A stretch of DNA of 64,000 bases, taken from assembly GCF_003026365.1 (NCBI RefSeq), contig NZ_PYOM01000001.1, positions 186,001-250,000 on the forward strand, written 5' to 3'. Made by a program: the position numbers and the translations under genes. The notes below the pieces were generated by a model. The model searched no databases. It had not been told where the DNA came from and worked only from the letters and a program-made list of their open reading frames with translations. This DNA is from Photobacterium angustum. GTDB taxonomy: Bacteria > Pseudomonadota > Gammaproteobacteria > Enterobacterales > Vibrionaceae. Shown piece after piece: positions 8,954-17,888 of the stretch; position 1 is the stretch's first letter; each line of letters begins with the position of its first letter.

Positions 8954-10189
8954 ATGATTAATCGTGTTTCTACTGCCAGTCAGTATCAAAGTTTGACCTC
9001 AAACCTAATGCGTAAGCAAGGTGAAGTAAACGAGAGCAATAACCAATTATCGACAGGTAAACGGGTTGAAACCGCAGGTGATGATCCAGTGTCTTCGGTG
9101 ACGATTCAAAACTATCGCCAACAGTTAACTCAAATAGATCAATATAAAAGCGCGATCACCATGGCGAATAATCGCTTAGGGGTGATGGAAAGCTCTATTG
9201 CTGGCGTGGAAGATAACCTTGATGCTACAAAGCAAAAAGTACTTCGGATGATCAACGGTGCGATGGCATCAAATGATCGTACTGCTTTTAAAGATGAATT
9301 AACCAGTTTGCGTGATGGTTTGTTAGAGCTCGCCAATAGCCGTGACGAATCAGGAAACTATGTATTTGCGGGTAATCAAATGGATACCCAACCGTTTGTA
9401 AAAGGCACTGACGGTAAAATGAATTATCAAGGTGATAGCCAATCGCGCTATGCCCAAATAGATAAGTCAGTTGAAGTGAAAACCAGTTTACCGGGCGATC
9501 AACTCTTTACATCAATACCTAATCCGTATGGCGACTTTCGCCCCGGCTTTAGTGATTTAAGTAGTGGGTCAAAATTACATGTACTCAGTGCAACAACCTC
9601 TGATTTTACGAAAGCTCAACCGATTGACATTGCTTTTAGTGAGGCGGTAGTTACGCAGCCTGATGGCAGTGAAAAAACAGTCATGCAATACAATTTAAGT
9701 CTTGATGGAAAAGAAGTGGTTGCAGATCAGGATTACGATCCAGAAAAAGGGATCCAGTACACGGCAGCGGATGGTAGTAGCGTATCGATTACCCTTGATG
9801 ATGTTGAAGTCGGCGATAAATTAACCCTTAACCCTGCGCAGAAAATCAATATTTTTGATTCATTACAAGATGCGATAGATAACGCTGAAAAACCAACCTC
9901 GTCAGCGGCGGCTGAAGCGACGTTACAGCGGGTAATTGATGATATTGATAGTAGTTTCTTGCATGTTAGTCAGCGCCGTTCAGAAGTGGGCACTATTATG
10001 CAGCAAGTGGAAAGACAGCAAGAACAGCATCTCGATTTTGAACTGACCTTAAATAGCGCACAAAGTGGTTTAGAAGATTTGGATTACAGTAAAGCGATAA
10101 TGGAAATGAACCAACAAATGATGGCATTGCAAGCATCACAATCGGCGTTCAGCAAAACTAAGCAATTATCGTTATTTAACTACTTATAA
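8954..10189 (+). CDS. flgL: Flagellar hook-associated protein 3, FlgL
   Basis: FlgL is the second junction protein, linking FlgK to the flagellin filament. The 411-residue product has the flagellin-like N-terminus with TQ/SQYQSLTSNLMRKQ and LSTGKRVETAGDDPVSS, and a C-terminal coiled-coil helix with EDLDYSKAIMEMNQQMMALQA, as in the family. GTAGGAG precedes the ATG. It is cotranscribed with flgK and closed by a strong terminator. Confidence 0.96.
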   Translation: MINRVSTASQYQSLTSNLMRKQGEVNESNNQLSTGKRVETAGDDPVSSVTIQNYRQQLTQIDQYKSAITMANNRLGVMESSIAGVEDNLDATKQKVLRMINGAMASNDRTAFKDELTSLRDGLLELANSRDESGNYVFAGNQMDTQPFVKGTDGKMNYQGDSQSRYAQIDKSVEVKTSLPGDQLFTSIPNPYGDFRPGFSDLSSGSKLHVLSATTSDFTKAQPIDIAFSEAVVTQPDGSEKTVMQYNLSLDGKEVVADQDYDPEKGIQYTAADGSSVSITLDDVEVGDKLTLNPAQKINIFDSLQDAIDNAEKPTSSAAAEATLQRVIDDIDSSFLHVSQRRSEVGTIMQQVERQQEQHLDFELTLNSAQSGLEDLDYSKAIMEMNQQMMALQASQSAFSKTKQLSLFNYL

Positions 10190-10218
10190 ATGATTGCTAA
10201 TAACATGCGTGATATTGA

Positions 10219-10245
10219 AAACGGCAACTATTTGCCGTTTTTTTT
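10219..10245 (+). terminator. Terminator after flgKL
   Basis: Perfect stem AAACGGCAA (10219-10227) / TTGCCGTTT (10232-10240) with a four-base loop, followed by more T residues. Confidence 0.9.
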
Positions 10246-10363
10246 GTGATCTAAATAACGTGGTTAAAGAGATGGGTTATTAATGTTGAATGTTTTTAAT
10301 TTTTTGATAATTAATGATTTTGTGTTTTTTTTGCTTTTAATTGAAGTTTTTTTAAAAAAAATC

Positions 10364-10390
10364 TAAAGCTTCGAAAAAACGTGCCGTTAA
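10364..10390 (+). promoter_or_regulatory. Sigma-28 (FliA) type promoter for flagellin
   Basis: TAAA (10364-10367), exactly 15 bases, then GCCGTTAA (10383-10390), one base away from the GCCGATAA consensus. It is 76 bp before the flagellin ATG, giving a leader of about 70 bases. No GG-N10-GC element was found in the same region. Confidence 0.72.
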
Positions 10391-10466
10391 CCTTAGCACA
10401 AGTTAGAAAAACCTCTTTTAACCCGGCAACACGTCTGGGAAAGATCATACCAAGGAGTGTCACCTT

Positions 10467-12026
10467 ATGGCTATTACAATTAATACCAACGTAACAGCAA
10501 TGACTGCCCAGCGTAACCTAAACAGTGCTAGCAGTAGCGTTGCCGACAGCATGCAAAAACTTTCATCTGGTCTTCGTATTAACTCTGCGAAAGATGATGC
10601 AGCAGGTCTTCAAATCTCTAACCGTTTAACAAACCAAACTAACGGTTTGAACGTGGCAATGCGTAACGCCAACGACGGTGTTTCAATGGCACAGACTGCT
10701 GAAGGTGCAATGCAAGAGTCAACCACAATCATGGAGCGTATGCGTGAGCTTGCGCTACAGTCTGCGAACGGTTCAAACTCAGATAAAGACCGTGAAGCAA
10801 TGCAGAAAGAAATGGGTCAGCTACAAAGCGAAATGAACCGTATTGCTGATACCACAAGCTTTGGTGGCCAGAACCTGCTTGATGGTTCATTTGGTGAGAA
10901 GTCATTCCAAATTGGTGCTAACTCAAATGAAACGCAAAGTTTAGAGTTGATGGACGTGTCTTCTCACTCTCTTGGTCGTTCATATTCAGGTGTTGCGGAT
11001 GTAACAAAGGCGCTTGCAGATGAATTTGAAGCTGGTACATCAACAGGTGATAAAACCTTTAGCCTTAAGCTTGGTGATACTGAGCATAAGATTGAAGTCA
11101 CTAAAGATATGACTGCAGAAGACTTTGAAAATAAGCTAAATAACATCGAAGGTATCAGTAATATTAAAGTCACCAATGGTGATGTTGAAGGTAAAGCTGC
11201 AATTGAAGCAAAACAAGCAACGCAAACATTATCAGGTATTAGCACTACTGGTAATGGTGACATGACACTAGCAATTAGTGGAATAGCTGATGTTACTGTC
11301 GCTCAAGGTGATACTAATGCGGATATTAGGGATGCTATTAATGCAGAAATTGCTACTAAAGAAGCTGCAACCCCTGGTTCTACGACAGGAATGAAAGCTG
11401 AACTGGATAAAGATGGAAATATCACAATTGCAGGTAAAGATGATGGTACTCAGCTAACTGTTACAGCAGCATATGCTACTGATGCTGCTGGTAGCACTAT
11501 AAATATTGGTGGAACTGATGTAGTTGGTCTTTCTGGTAGTGCAGTAACAGCTGCTGGACCGGGCGCAACAACCAATGGTGTCACAGCTGCAGCTGAAGTG
11601 GCTGGTACTTTTGATATCGACTTATCAAAGGCTAAATTTGATGTAGGTATCGAAACTTATGATCTAAATGGTGCTGGTGATGAAGCGGTTAATACAGGCA
11701 CAGTTACAACAGAATCAGTAGCAAGCCTAGATTTATCAACGGCAGAAGGCGCACAAAACGCGATTGACGTGCTTGATGCTGCAATGGAACAAGTAGATGA
11801 TAAGCGTGCGGAAATTGGTGCATTCCAAAACCGTATGAACCACACCATGAGCAACCTTGCTAACATCAACGAAAACGTTAATGCGTCTAACAGCCGTATC
11901 AAAGATGTAGATTTCGCCTCTGAAACTGTCAACATGACGAAAGGTCAGATCCTACAGCAAGCAGGTACTTCAATTCTTGCTCAAGCTAAGCAAATCCCAC
12001 AAGCAGCACTTAGCCTACTAGGTTAA
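10467..12026 (+). CDS. flaA: Flagellin (long form)
   Basis: Flagellin polymerises into the filament. The conserved D0/D1 ends are clear: [19 protein letters not shown] and [20 protein letters not shown] at the start, and LSNLANI-type sequence, [20 protein letters not shown] and PQAALSLLG at the end. With 519 residues it is about 140 longer than common Vibrio flagellins (about 377); the extra part is an Ala/Thr/Gly-rich central region at about residues 175-425. It is the only flagellin gene in the window and sits where flaA/flaC stand in Vibrio, before flaG. The symbol is by position; the promoter is sigma-28 type, unlike sigma-54-driven flaA of V. cholerae. AAGGAG precedes the start. Confidence 0.93.
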   Translation: MAITINTNVTAMTAQRNLNSASSSVADSMQKLSSGLRINSAKDDAAGLQISNRLTNQTNGLNVAMRNANDGVSMAQTAEGAMQESTTIMERMRELALQSANGSNSDKDREAMQKEMGQLQSEMNRIADTTSFGGQNLLDGSFGEKSFQIGANSNETQSLELMDVSSHSLGRSYSGVADVTKALADEFEAGTSTGDKTFSLKLGDTEHKIEVTKDMTAEDFENKLNNIEGISNIKVTNGDVEGKAAIEAKQATQTLSGISTTGNGDMTLAISGIADVTVAQGDTNADIRDAINAEIATKEAATPGSTTGMKAELDKDGNITIAGKDDGTQLTVTAAYATDAAGSTINIGGTDVVGLSGSAVTAAGPGATTNGVTAAAEVAGTFDIDLSKAKFDVGIETYDLNGAGDEAVNTGTVTTESVASLDLSTAEGAQNAIDVLDAAMEQVDDKRAEIGAFQNRMNHTMSNLANINENVNASNSRIKDVDFASETVNMTKGQILQQAGTSILAQAKQIPQAALSLLG

Positions 12027-12038
12027 TCTGTCTTATTG

Positions 12039-12075
12039 ATGCCCCGTTAGTTTTAGCGGGGCATTATTGTATTTT
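12039..12075 (+). terminator. Terminator-like hairpin after flagellin
   Basis: Stem ATGCCCCG (12039-12046) / CGGGGCAT (12057-12064), then TATTGTATTTT. The tract is interrupted, so some readthrough into flaG is likely. Confidence 0.75.
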
Positions 12076-12101
12076 GGCTATATCGCTAGAGGAAAATGAC
12101 T

Positions 12102-12533
12102 ATGGCGATCAATCCTACTTCAATACCTCACAACACACTTTCTCACTCATTAGTAAAAGAGAACAGTGGAAAATCGACCACTCAAGCAACACCTTCAAAC
12201 GCCGCTTCAGAGTCTCAAACATCGCTTGGCAATGATTTGCCGCCCACAGAACACGTAAATGCTGTTAACCGAACAGACGTTGACGATCCTCTTAATTCAT
12301 CTTTGCAAGATAGCCGTTCCGATCAAGAGAGAATTAAGCAGATCGAGATGGTTTTACAACAATTTAACCGCAGCTTACGCTTCTACCAAGATGAAGAAAC
12401 CGGTGAGCAAATTGCCACTATTGTAGATAAAGCCAGTGGTGAAATTATTCGTCAAGTTCCGGCACAGGAATTGCTAGAGTTAAACAAAAATTTAGCCAAG
12501 CATGCACTGAGCTCGCTGAGCAAAATAGTCTAA
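12102..12533 (+). CDS. flaG: Flagellar protein FlaG
   Basis: FlaG is a small protein of polar flagellar clusters linked to filament length control; its precise mechanism is not settled. The product has 143 residues: a poorly conserved, Ser/Thr/Asn-rich first half and a conserved C-terminal part containing LQQFNRSLRFYQDEETGE and IIRQVPAQELLELNKNL, the FlaG family signature. ATG 12102 is preferred over ATG 12096 because AGAGGA is eight bases before it. It lies between flagellin and fliD, as in Vibrio. Confidence 0.92.
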   Translation: MAINPTSIPHNTLSHSLVKENSGKSTTQATPSNAASESQTSLGNDLPPTEHVNAVNRTDVDDPLNSSLQDSRSDQERIKQIEMVLQQFNRSLRFYQDEETGEQIATIVDKASGEIIRQVPAQELLELNKNLAKHALSSLSKIV

Positions 12534-12545
12534 GAGGTATTTACG

Positions 12546-13988
12546 ATGGGGTTAAGTGCTGCGGGTATGGCATCTGGTTTAGATGTCGCAGGCATGACGC
12601 AACAATTAGTAGCGGCGGAACGAAAGCCTAAAGCGGATCGTATTACTGACCAACAAAAAAAGGTTGATGTCTCGCTTAGTGCTTATGGGCAAGTCAAATC
12701 GTCTATGAGCGGCATTCAAACCATGCTAGAAAAGTTTGGTAAAGACGATGCTTTCTCTAGCCAAAAAGCAACCTCCGATAATAGTGATTACGTATCGGTT
12801 AAAGCGGATGCGAAAGCGAAAAACGGTACTTATACCATTAACGTAGAGCAAATGGCGCAGTCTCATAAGTTAATGGGGCAAGAGTTATTTAGCGGCGATC
12901 CTGAAGCCTCACTCGGTAGTGGTGAAATGGTGATTAAGGTTGGCGATAAGTCGATGACCTTAAATATTACTGAAGACAACGATGATTTATCGTCGATTGT
13001 GGATGCGATTAACAATGCAGAAGATAACCCAGGTTTAACGGCGACGGTGATCAACACTGGTGAAGAGGGCGGCTCTAAAATCGTTTTCTCATCTAAAGAT
13101 ACTGGTGTTGAAAATAAAATTGAAATTGATACGTCTGGTATGACGGGGCAATTATCATCACTGGCCTACAAAGAAGGGATGACAGACAGTAAAGTTGATC
13201 AAATGCAAGAAGCGCAAGATGCACGCATTAAGATTGATAACTTTACTACCGTGACCAGTAGTAATAATACCTTTGAAGATGTGATTGAAGGTGTGACGTT
13301 AGATCTGAAAAAGCTGACGGGAACGTCAGGTTCAGGTAACGCTGAAACCGATGATGTTGATGTTAAGTCTGTAAAAATCACCATCGAAAATAATGAAAAG
13401 AGTACCAAAGACTCACTAAAATCTTTTGTTGATGCCTACAACGGTTTAATTTCAACGACCGATCGTTTAACGGGATTTGATCCAGATAAAGAGCCAGATG
13501 ATCCAAACCGAGCTGGCGCACTGAATGGCGATAGTTTAACCCGTTCAGTACTTAGCCAAATGCGCGGCTTGATGAACGAGCCGATTGAAGTGAATGGCAA
13601 ATTGTATCAGTTATCTGATTTTGGTATTTCCGTACAACGTGATGGCACGTTAGAGCTGGAAGATGATAGCGATAAACTTGATGACATTATTAGCGAAAAT
13701 TTTAATGTTATTGGGCAGTTTTTCGGCCAAGAAGACACGGGATTTTTAGCCAAAGCCGATAAGTTATTAGACACTTTTACCGATAAAACCGACGGTGCTT
13801 TATCGGTAAAAGAAGACACATTAAAAGAGCGTCAGAAGTCATTAGATGATGACATGATGCAACTTGATAAACGTATGAAAGCTTACGAAGATCGCACTTA
13901 CAAACAGTTTTTAGCGATGGATGAAGCGATAGGCCAAATGAATAATCAGCTTAATAGTATGTTGAGTTTATTGGTGTCATTTGATTAA
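12546..13988 (+). CDS. fliD: Flagellar filament cap protein FliD (HAP2)
   Basis: FliD caps the filament tip and folds incoming flagellin. The 480-residue product starts MGLSAAGMASGLDVAGMTQQLVAAERKP, of which the SGLDV and LV-AER elements are typical, and ends in a coiled coil with MDEAIGQMNNQLNSML. Length is within the family range. It follows flaG by 12 bp and precedes its likely chaperone gene flaI. Confidence 0.96.
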   Translation: MGLSAAGMASGLDVAGMTQQLVAAERKPKADRITDQQKKVDVSLSAYGQVKSSMSGIQTMLEKFGKDDAFSSQKATSDNSDYVSVKADAKAKNGTYTINVEQMAQSHKLMGQELFSGDPEASLGSGEMVIKVGDKSMTLNITEDNDDLSSIVDAINNAEDNPGLTATVINTGEEGGSKIVFSSKDTGVENKIEIDTSGMTGQLSSLAYKEGMTDSKVDQMQEAQDARIKIDNFTTVTSSNNTFEDVIEGVTLDLKKLTGTSGSGNAETDDVDVKSVKITIENNEKSTKDSLKSFVDAYNGLISTTDRLTGFDPDKEPDDPNRAGALNGDSLTRSVLSQMRGLMNEPIEVNGKLYQLSDFGISVQRDGTLELEDDSDKLDDIISENFNVIGQFFGQEDTGFLAKADKLLDTFTDKTDGALSVKEDTLKERQKSLDDDMMQLDKRMKAYEDRTYKQFLAMDEAIGQMNNQLNSMLSLLVSFD

Positions 13989-13996
13989 GGATAAAT

Positions 13997-14296
13997 ATGG
14001 AACAGTTAACGCAACTAGAGCAGCAAATAGAGCAACTATTAACTGCTGATGAATATAACGATGACTTTCCGCAACAGTTAGAAAACTTAGTGTCATTACG
14101 TCATCAAGAAGTCGAGCAGATCTTAGGCCAACCTAACTTAACTCGCCCCGTTTTTGATGATGTAGTAACACGAACTAAAGCATTAAAAAGCTTAATTCAG
14201 AAACACAAAGATATTATTGGTGAGCGATTAGTTCGTTCTAAAAAGAGCAAACAATCGTTATCACTGTACAGCAATATTCAACAAAACGGTTCGTAG
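13997..14296 (+). CDS. flaI: FlaI, FliT-like flagellar chaperone
   Basis: A 99-residue, highly charged and apparently all-helical protein. By position between fliD and fliS it corresponds to FlaI of polar Vibrio clusters, which is thought to act like FliT, the export chaperone of FliD. Sequence shows only short helices (LTQLEQQIEQLL at the start, KALKSLIQKHKDIIGERL near the end). AAGGAT precedes the ATG. The call rests largely on neighbourhood and size. Confidence 0.82.
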   Translation: MEQLTQLEQQIEQLLTADEYNDDFPQQLENLVSLRHQEVEQILGQPNLTRPVFDDVVTRTKALKSLIQKHKDIIGERLVRSKKSKQSLSLYSNIQQNGS

Positions 14297-14348
14297 TCTT
14301 CTTGGTTTTGTTGATTTTGATTTCACTTATTAAATAAGGGATTACATC

Positions 14349-14750
14349 ATGCGTGGCTCTCTTCAGGCATATAAAAAAGTTTCAGTAAACGCACAATTAG
14401 CCAGTGCTTCTCCTCACCGTGTTATTCAAATGCTGTATGCAGGGGCGATTGAGCGTTTAATTCAAGGAAAAGCAGCAATGGAGCAAGGTAATGTTGCGGT
14501 GAAATGTGAGCGTTTAAGCAAAGCATTAGATATCGTATTAAGCCTGCGTGACTGCTTATCAATGGAAGAAGGTGGTGATATTGCTAAGAACCTTGATGCG
14601 CTATATGAATTTATGGCAACTGAGATCAGCCGAGCGAATGCCGAAAACCAAACTAAGCCAATTGATGATGTGATTGGTATGCTACGTGAAATTAAATCAG
14701 CATGGGATCAAATCCCAACTGAGTATCATCATTTAAGTGAAGCGAGTTAA
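14349..14750 (+). CDS. fliS: Flagellin export chaperone FliS
   Basis: FliS binds flagellin in the cytoplasm and keeps it unfolded for export. The 133-residue product shows the family pattern: AYKKVSVNAQLASASPHRVIQ at the start, then MLYAGAIERLIQGKAAM, and SLRDCLSMEEGGDIAKNLD, followed by the YEFM helix. AAGGGA precedes the ATG. It is the last gene of the flaG-fliS group and is followed by a terminator. Confidence 0.95.
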   Translation: MRGSLQAYKKVSVNAQLASASPHRVIQMLYAGAIERLIQGKAAMEQGNVAVKCERLSKALDIVLSLRDCLSMEEGGDIAKNLDALYEFMATEISRANAENQTKPIDDVIGMLREIKSAWDQIPTEYHHLSEAS

Positions 14751-14819
14751 TTATAAAGTTAAGTGTTAAAATGCATATAAGCAGGACAACACTATAAAAA
14801 TGGTAATAACTTTTCAAAT

Positions 14820-14868
14820 ATAGGATGAATAGCTGTAAATGAGCAATATTCGTCCTATTATTTTATAT
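14820..14868 (+). terminator. Terminator after fliS
   Basis: Stem ATAGGATGAAT (14820-14830) / ATTCGTCCTAT (14848-14858), 11 bp with one G-T pair, then TATTTTATAT. It separates the structural genes from flrA. Confidence 0.65.
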
Positions 14869-14906
14869 ATCCTTGTATTGGTATCACACCTTTCCGTTAT
14901 CAAATA

Positions 14907-14934
14907 TTGCCTTATCCTATGGTTTAATTACAAT
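14907..14934 (+). promoter_or_regulatory. Sigma-70 type promoter for flrA
   Basis: TTGCCT (14907-14912), 16 bases, TACAAT (14929-14934). FlrA is the top of the hierarchy and is expected to be made from a housekeeping promoter. Confidence 0.45.
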
Positions 14935-15022
14935 AGATGCCAATAATATTGGTAGTGGTTCGCATTTCCATCAAATAAGCCAATAATTACATCATTTTAT
15001 GAAGGCAGGCTATATCCATTCT

Positions 15023-16468
15023 ATGCAAGGTTTAGCAAAGACACTCGTTATTGAAGACGATCAACAGCAACGTCATGATCTCAGTGTAATTCTGGGATTT
15101 GTTGGTGAACAGTGTGAAATTATCTCGTCACAAGATATTGATGCTTCATTATTGCAGCAGTCATGGGGTGCATGTTTACTGGGTAATATTGAAATAAATA
15201 AAAATTTATCTCATATCGTAGATACATTAAAAATTCATGCCCATATTCCTGTTGTATCGCTTGGAAATCACCGTGCTCATCTTTCTGGTTTAGCGAATTA
15301 TGTTGGCGATCTAGAATTACCTTTGCATTATAATCAACTCGTTGATGCTTTCCGTCATTGCCAAGAATACATGGGTAAACGCGCTTACCAAGTTCCTCAG
15401 CTAGGGCGTAAAAATACGTTATTCCGTAGCATGGTTGGTAGTAGTTCTGCAATTAGTCAGATCCGTCACCTTATGGAGCAAGTGGCTGCCTGTGATGCAA
15501 GTGTGCTGATATTAGGTGAATCTGGTACAGGTAAAGAAGTTGTCGCGCGTAATGTTCATTATCACTCTTCGCGCGGTAAAGGCCCGTTTGTTCCTGTTAA
15601 CTGTGGTGCTATCCCGCCAGATTTACTCGAAAGTGAATTGTTTGGTCATGAAAAAGGGGCATTTACAGGTGCGATTTCTGCACGTAAAGGCCGTTTTGAA
15701 CTAGCTGAAGGTGGTACGTTATTTCTTGATGAAATCGGTGATATGCCGATGTCGATGCAAGTTAAGCTACTACGCGTTTTGCAAGAGCGCAGTTTTGAAC
15801 GTGTTGGTGGTAGTCAAACCATTAAAACCAATGTACGTATCGTTGCAGCAACACACCGCGATTTAGACAAAATGATCCATGAGAATTTATTCCGTGAAGA
15901 TTTGTACTATCGCCTTAATGTTTTTCCTATTGATATGCCCGCATTGCGTGAACGTATCGAAGATTTGCCTTTATTACTTCAAGAGTTGCTTACGCGTATG
16001 GAAGCTGAAGGTGCGAAACGCATTCACTTCACACCGCGTGCTATTAACTCATTAATGGAGCATAACTGGCCGGGTAACGTACGTGAGCTTGCAAACCTTG
16101 TTGAGCGTTTGTGTATCTTGTATCCAGGAGAAATGGTGGATACTAATCATCTGCCGATTAAGTATCGCTACAGCCAGCTTCCTGACTTTACGCCAGAAAG
16201 TTCTCAACCAAGTGTTGAGGAGTTAGAGCAAGAAGCGTTAGCAAGTATGTTTTCATCGTATGAAGATGAGCAAGCAGGTGTAAATAGTGAGCTTCCTCCT
16301 GAAGGATTGAACCTAAAAGAAATGCTGGCTGATCTTGAAGTTGATATGATTAAGCAAGCGTTAGATGCTCAGTCAGGTGTTGTTGCAAGGGCTGCTGATA
16401 TGCTCGGTATGCGACGTACCACGTTAGTAGAAAAAATGCGTAAATATGGTCTGAATAAAGAAGGCTAA
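15023..16468 (+). CDS. flrA: Flagellar master regulator FlrA (FleQ type)
   Basis: FlrA is the sigma-54-dependent activator at the top of the polar flagellar hierarchy. The 481-residue product has an N-terminal receiver-like domain (1-120), an AAA+ domain (about 130-370) with Walker A GESGTGKE near residue 164 and the sigma-54-contact GAFTGA near 212, and a C-terminal Fis-type helix-turn-helix. The receiver is degenerate: around residues 50-58 it reads ACLLGNIEI, without a phospho-acceptor Asp, as in FleQ. Start 15023 gives MQGLAK, matching the family; the upstream ATG at 14999 has no ribosome-binding site. It is monocistronic between two terminators. Confidence 0.95.
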   Translation: MQGLAKTLVIEDDQQQRHDLSVILGFVGEQCEIISSQDIDASLLQQSWGACLLGNIEINKNLSHIVDTLKIHAHIPVVSLGNHRAHLSGLANYVGDLELPLHYNQLVDAFRHCQEYMGKRAYQVPQLGRKNTLFRSMVGSSSAISQIRHLMEQVAACDASVLILGESGTGKEVVARNVHYHSSRGKGPFVPVNCGAIPPDLLESELFGHEKGAFTGAISARKGRFELAEGGTLFLDEIGDMPMSMQVKLLRVLQERSFERVGGSQTIKTNVRIVAATHRDLDKMIHENLFREDLYYRLNVFPIDMPALRERIEDLPLLLQELLTRMEAEGAKRIHFTPRAINSLMEHNWPGNVRELANLVERLCILYPGEMVDTNHLPIKYRYSQLPDFTPESSQPSVEELEQEALASMFSSYEDEQAGVNSELPPEGLNLKEMLADLEVDMIKQALDAQSGVVARAADMLGMRRTTLVEKMRKYGLNKEG

Positions 16469-16490
16469 TAGAGCGTCATTAATTTATATA

Positions 16491-16525
16491 AAGCCGATGC
16501 CATTAATTTGACGTCGGCTTTTTTA
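16491..16525 (+). terminator. Terminator after flrA
   Basis: Stem AAGCCGA (16491-16497) / TCGGCTT (16514-16520) followed by TTTTT. Confidence 0.8.
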
Positions 16526-16681
16526 TTCCTCATAGCAATCTTAATAGCAGGTTGTTAATTCATCACTTTCAATAGAACTGGCTAGTCATACCTTTCTTTT
16601 AATTTATTTTTAGCAACAACCTCTCAAAAAACTGCTGCCAATCTGTATCTTTTTAGTCAATTCCATAAAACTCTAATGCGA

Positions 16682-16697
16682 TGTCATTTTTTTGACA
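16682..16697. promoter_or_regulatory. FlrA/FleQ-like operator upstream of flrB
   Basis: Perfect palindrome TGTCA-N6-TGACA. The GTCA-N6-TGAC form equals the layout of the FleQ consensus. It lies about 55 bp upstream of the flrB -24 element, where an enhancer-binding activator would sit. Confidence 0.5.
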
Positions 16698-16749
16698 CTC
16701 TTTTTTTGTCATAATTAATTTGTAATTACATGATTTAAAAGAATAATAT

Positions 16750-16766
16750 ATGGCATGTAAATTGCT
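16750..16766 (+). promoter_or_regulatory. Sigma-54 type promoter for flrBC
   Basis: TGG ending at 16753, ten bases, GCT (16764-16766); the GG-N10-GC spacing is exact. The predicted start near 16777 lies 34 bases before flrB. In V. cholerae flrBC is FlrA/sigma-54 dependent. Confidence 0.65.
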
Positions 16767-16810
16767 TTTTTATAAATTACATTGGATTTTTTTGTTATTA
16801 GGTTTCATGC

Positions 16811-17851
16811 ATGGATGATAAAGCGGTTGTGATTGGGGCATTAGAACAACAAGTTGAACGTTATCAACAAGTGCTGGAAGTGATGCCTGTCGGTGTCATT
16901 TTACTCGATCCTAAAGGCATTATTTGTGAAACCAATAATGAAGCATTACGTTTACTAGGCGAGCCCCTTGAAGGCGAACGTTGGGTAGATGTTATCCAGC
17001 GTTGTTTTCAGCCTCAGGAAGATGATGGACACGAAATTTCACTGCGCTCTGGAGCTAAGGTGAAATTAGCTATTTCAGCCTCTTCTGCTGGGCAGTTAAT
17101 TGTAGTTACAGACATGACAGAAACGCGCCAATTGCAATCACGATTAAGTGAAATGCAGCGACTGTCGTCCTTAGGGAAAATGGTTGCATCCTTAGCGCAT
17201 CAAGTCAGAACGCCATTATCGAGTGCGATGCTATACGCTGCTAATTTATCGGCCCCTAACTTGCCAGTAACAACCCGTGAACGCTTCCAAGGTAAACTTG
17301 TTGATCGCCTTCAAGATCTTGAAAAACAAGTTAATGATATGCTGCTGTTTGCCAAAGGTGGTGATAATAAAGTAGTTAATTGTTTTTCATTAGAAAGTTT
17401 ACTTAATAGCATGGAAAACATGGTTGAAGCGTTGGTGATGAGCCAAAATGTTGATTTTAGTATTGACTGCGATGATGAATCATTGGCTATTTTGGGCAAT
17501 GAAAATGCATTGGCGAGCGCTATCAGTAACCTAATTACCAACGCTATCCAAATGTCAGGTAAAGGCTGTACAGTTGCAGTGTCTTGTTATGTCGTAGGTG
17601 ACGAAATTTTGTTATCTGTAACTGATAATGGACCCGGTATTGCGACAGAGCTCCAAACTAAAGTCTTAGAGCCTTTCTTTACCACTCGAAAACAAGGTAC
17701 AGGGTTGGGATTAGCCGTTGTTCAAATGGTGGCACTCGCACATCGAGGCAAGTTGTCTTTAACATCAGAGTTAGGTAAAGGGACATGCTTTACTTTAACC
17801 CTTCCTACTGCCTCACAGCAGAATATGCAATCACAGTTAGCTGCATCGTGA
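16811..17851 (+). CDS. flrB: Flagellar sensor histidine kinase FlrB
   Basis: FlrB phosphorylates FlrC to switch on hook and rod genes. The 346-residue soluble protein has an N-terminal PAS-like domain (about 15-95; MPVGVILLDPKGIICETNNE), a dimerisation/phospho-acceptor helix with LAHQVRTPLSSAM in which His130 is the expected phosphorylated residue, and a HATPase domain with NLITNAIQMSG, DNGPGI and GTGLGLAVV. No membrane segment is seen, consistent with an internal checkpoint sensor. flrC follows after 37 bp. Confidence 0.95.
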   Translation: MDDKAVVIGALEQQVERYQQVLEVMPVGVILLDPKGIICETNNEALRLLGEPLEGERWVDVIQRCFQPQEDDGHEISLRSGAKVKLAISASSAGQLIVVTDMTETRQLQSRLSEMQRLSSLGKMVASLAHQVRTPLSSAMLYAANLSAPNLPVTTRERFQGKLVDRLQDLEKQVNDMLLFAKGGDNKVVNCFSLESLLNSMENMVEALVMSQNVDFSIDCDDESLAILGNENALASAISNLITNAIQMSGKGCTVAVSCYVVGDEILLSVTDNGPGIATELQTKVLEPFFTTRKQGTGLGLAVVQMVALAHRGKLSLTSELGKGTCFTLTLPTASQQNMQSQLAAS

Positions 17852-17888
17852 GCATTAAAGTGCCAGAGCTTACTCATGGAGAGAAGAG

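Noticed and set aside
10467-12026. Flagellin as a fusion or broken gene because of its length
   Set aside because: Both conserved ends are intact in one frame and the middle is a continuous variable domain, as in other long flagellins.
12070-12095. Sigma-54 element before flaG (TTGG...)
   Set aside because: TTGG is present but GC falls at N7 rather than N10.
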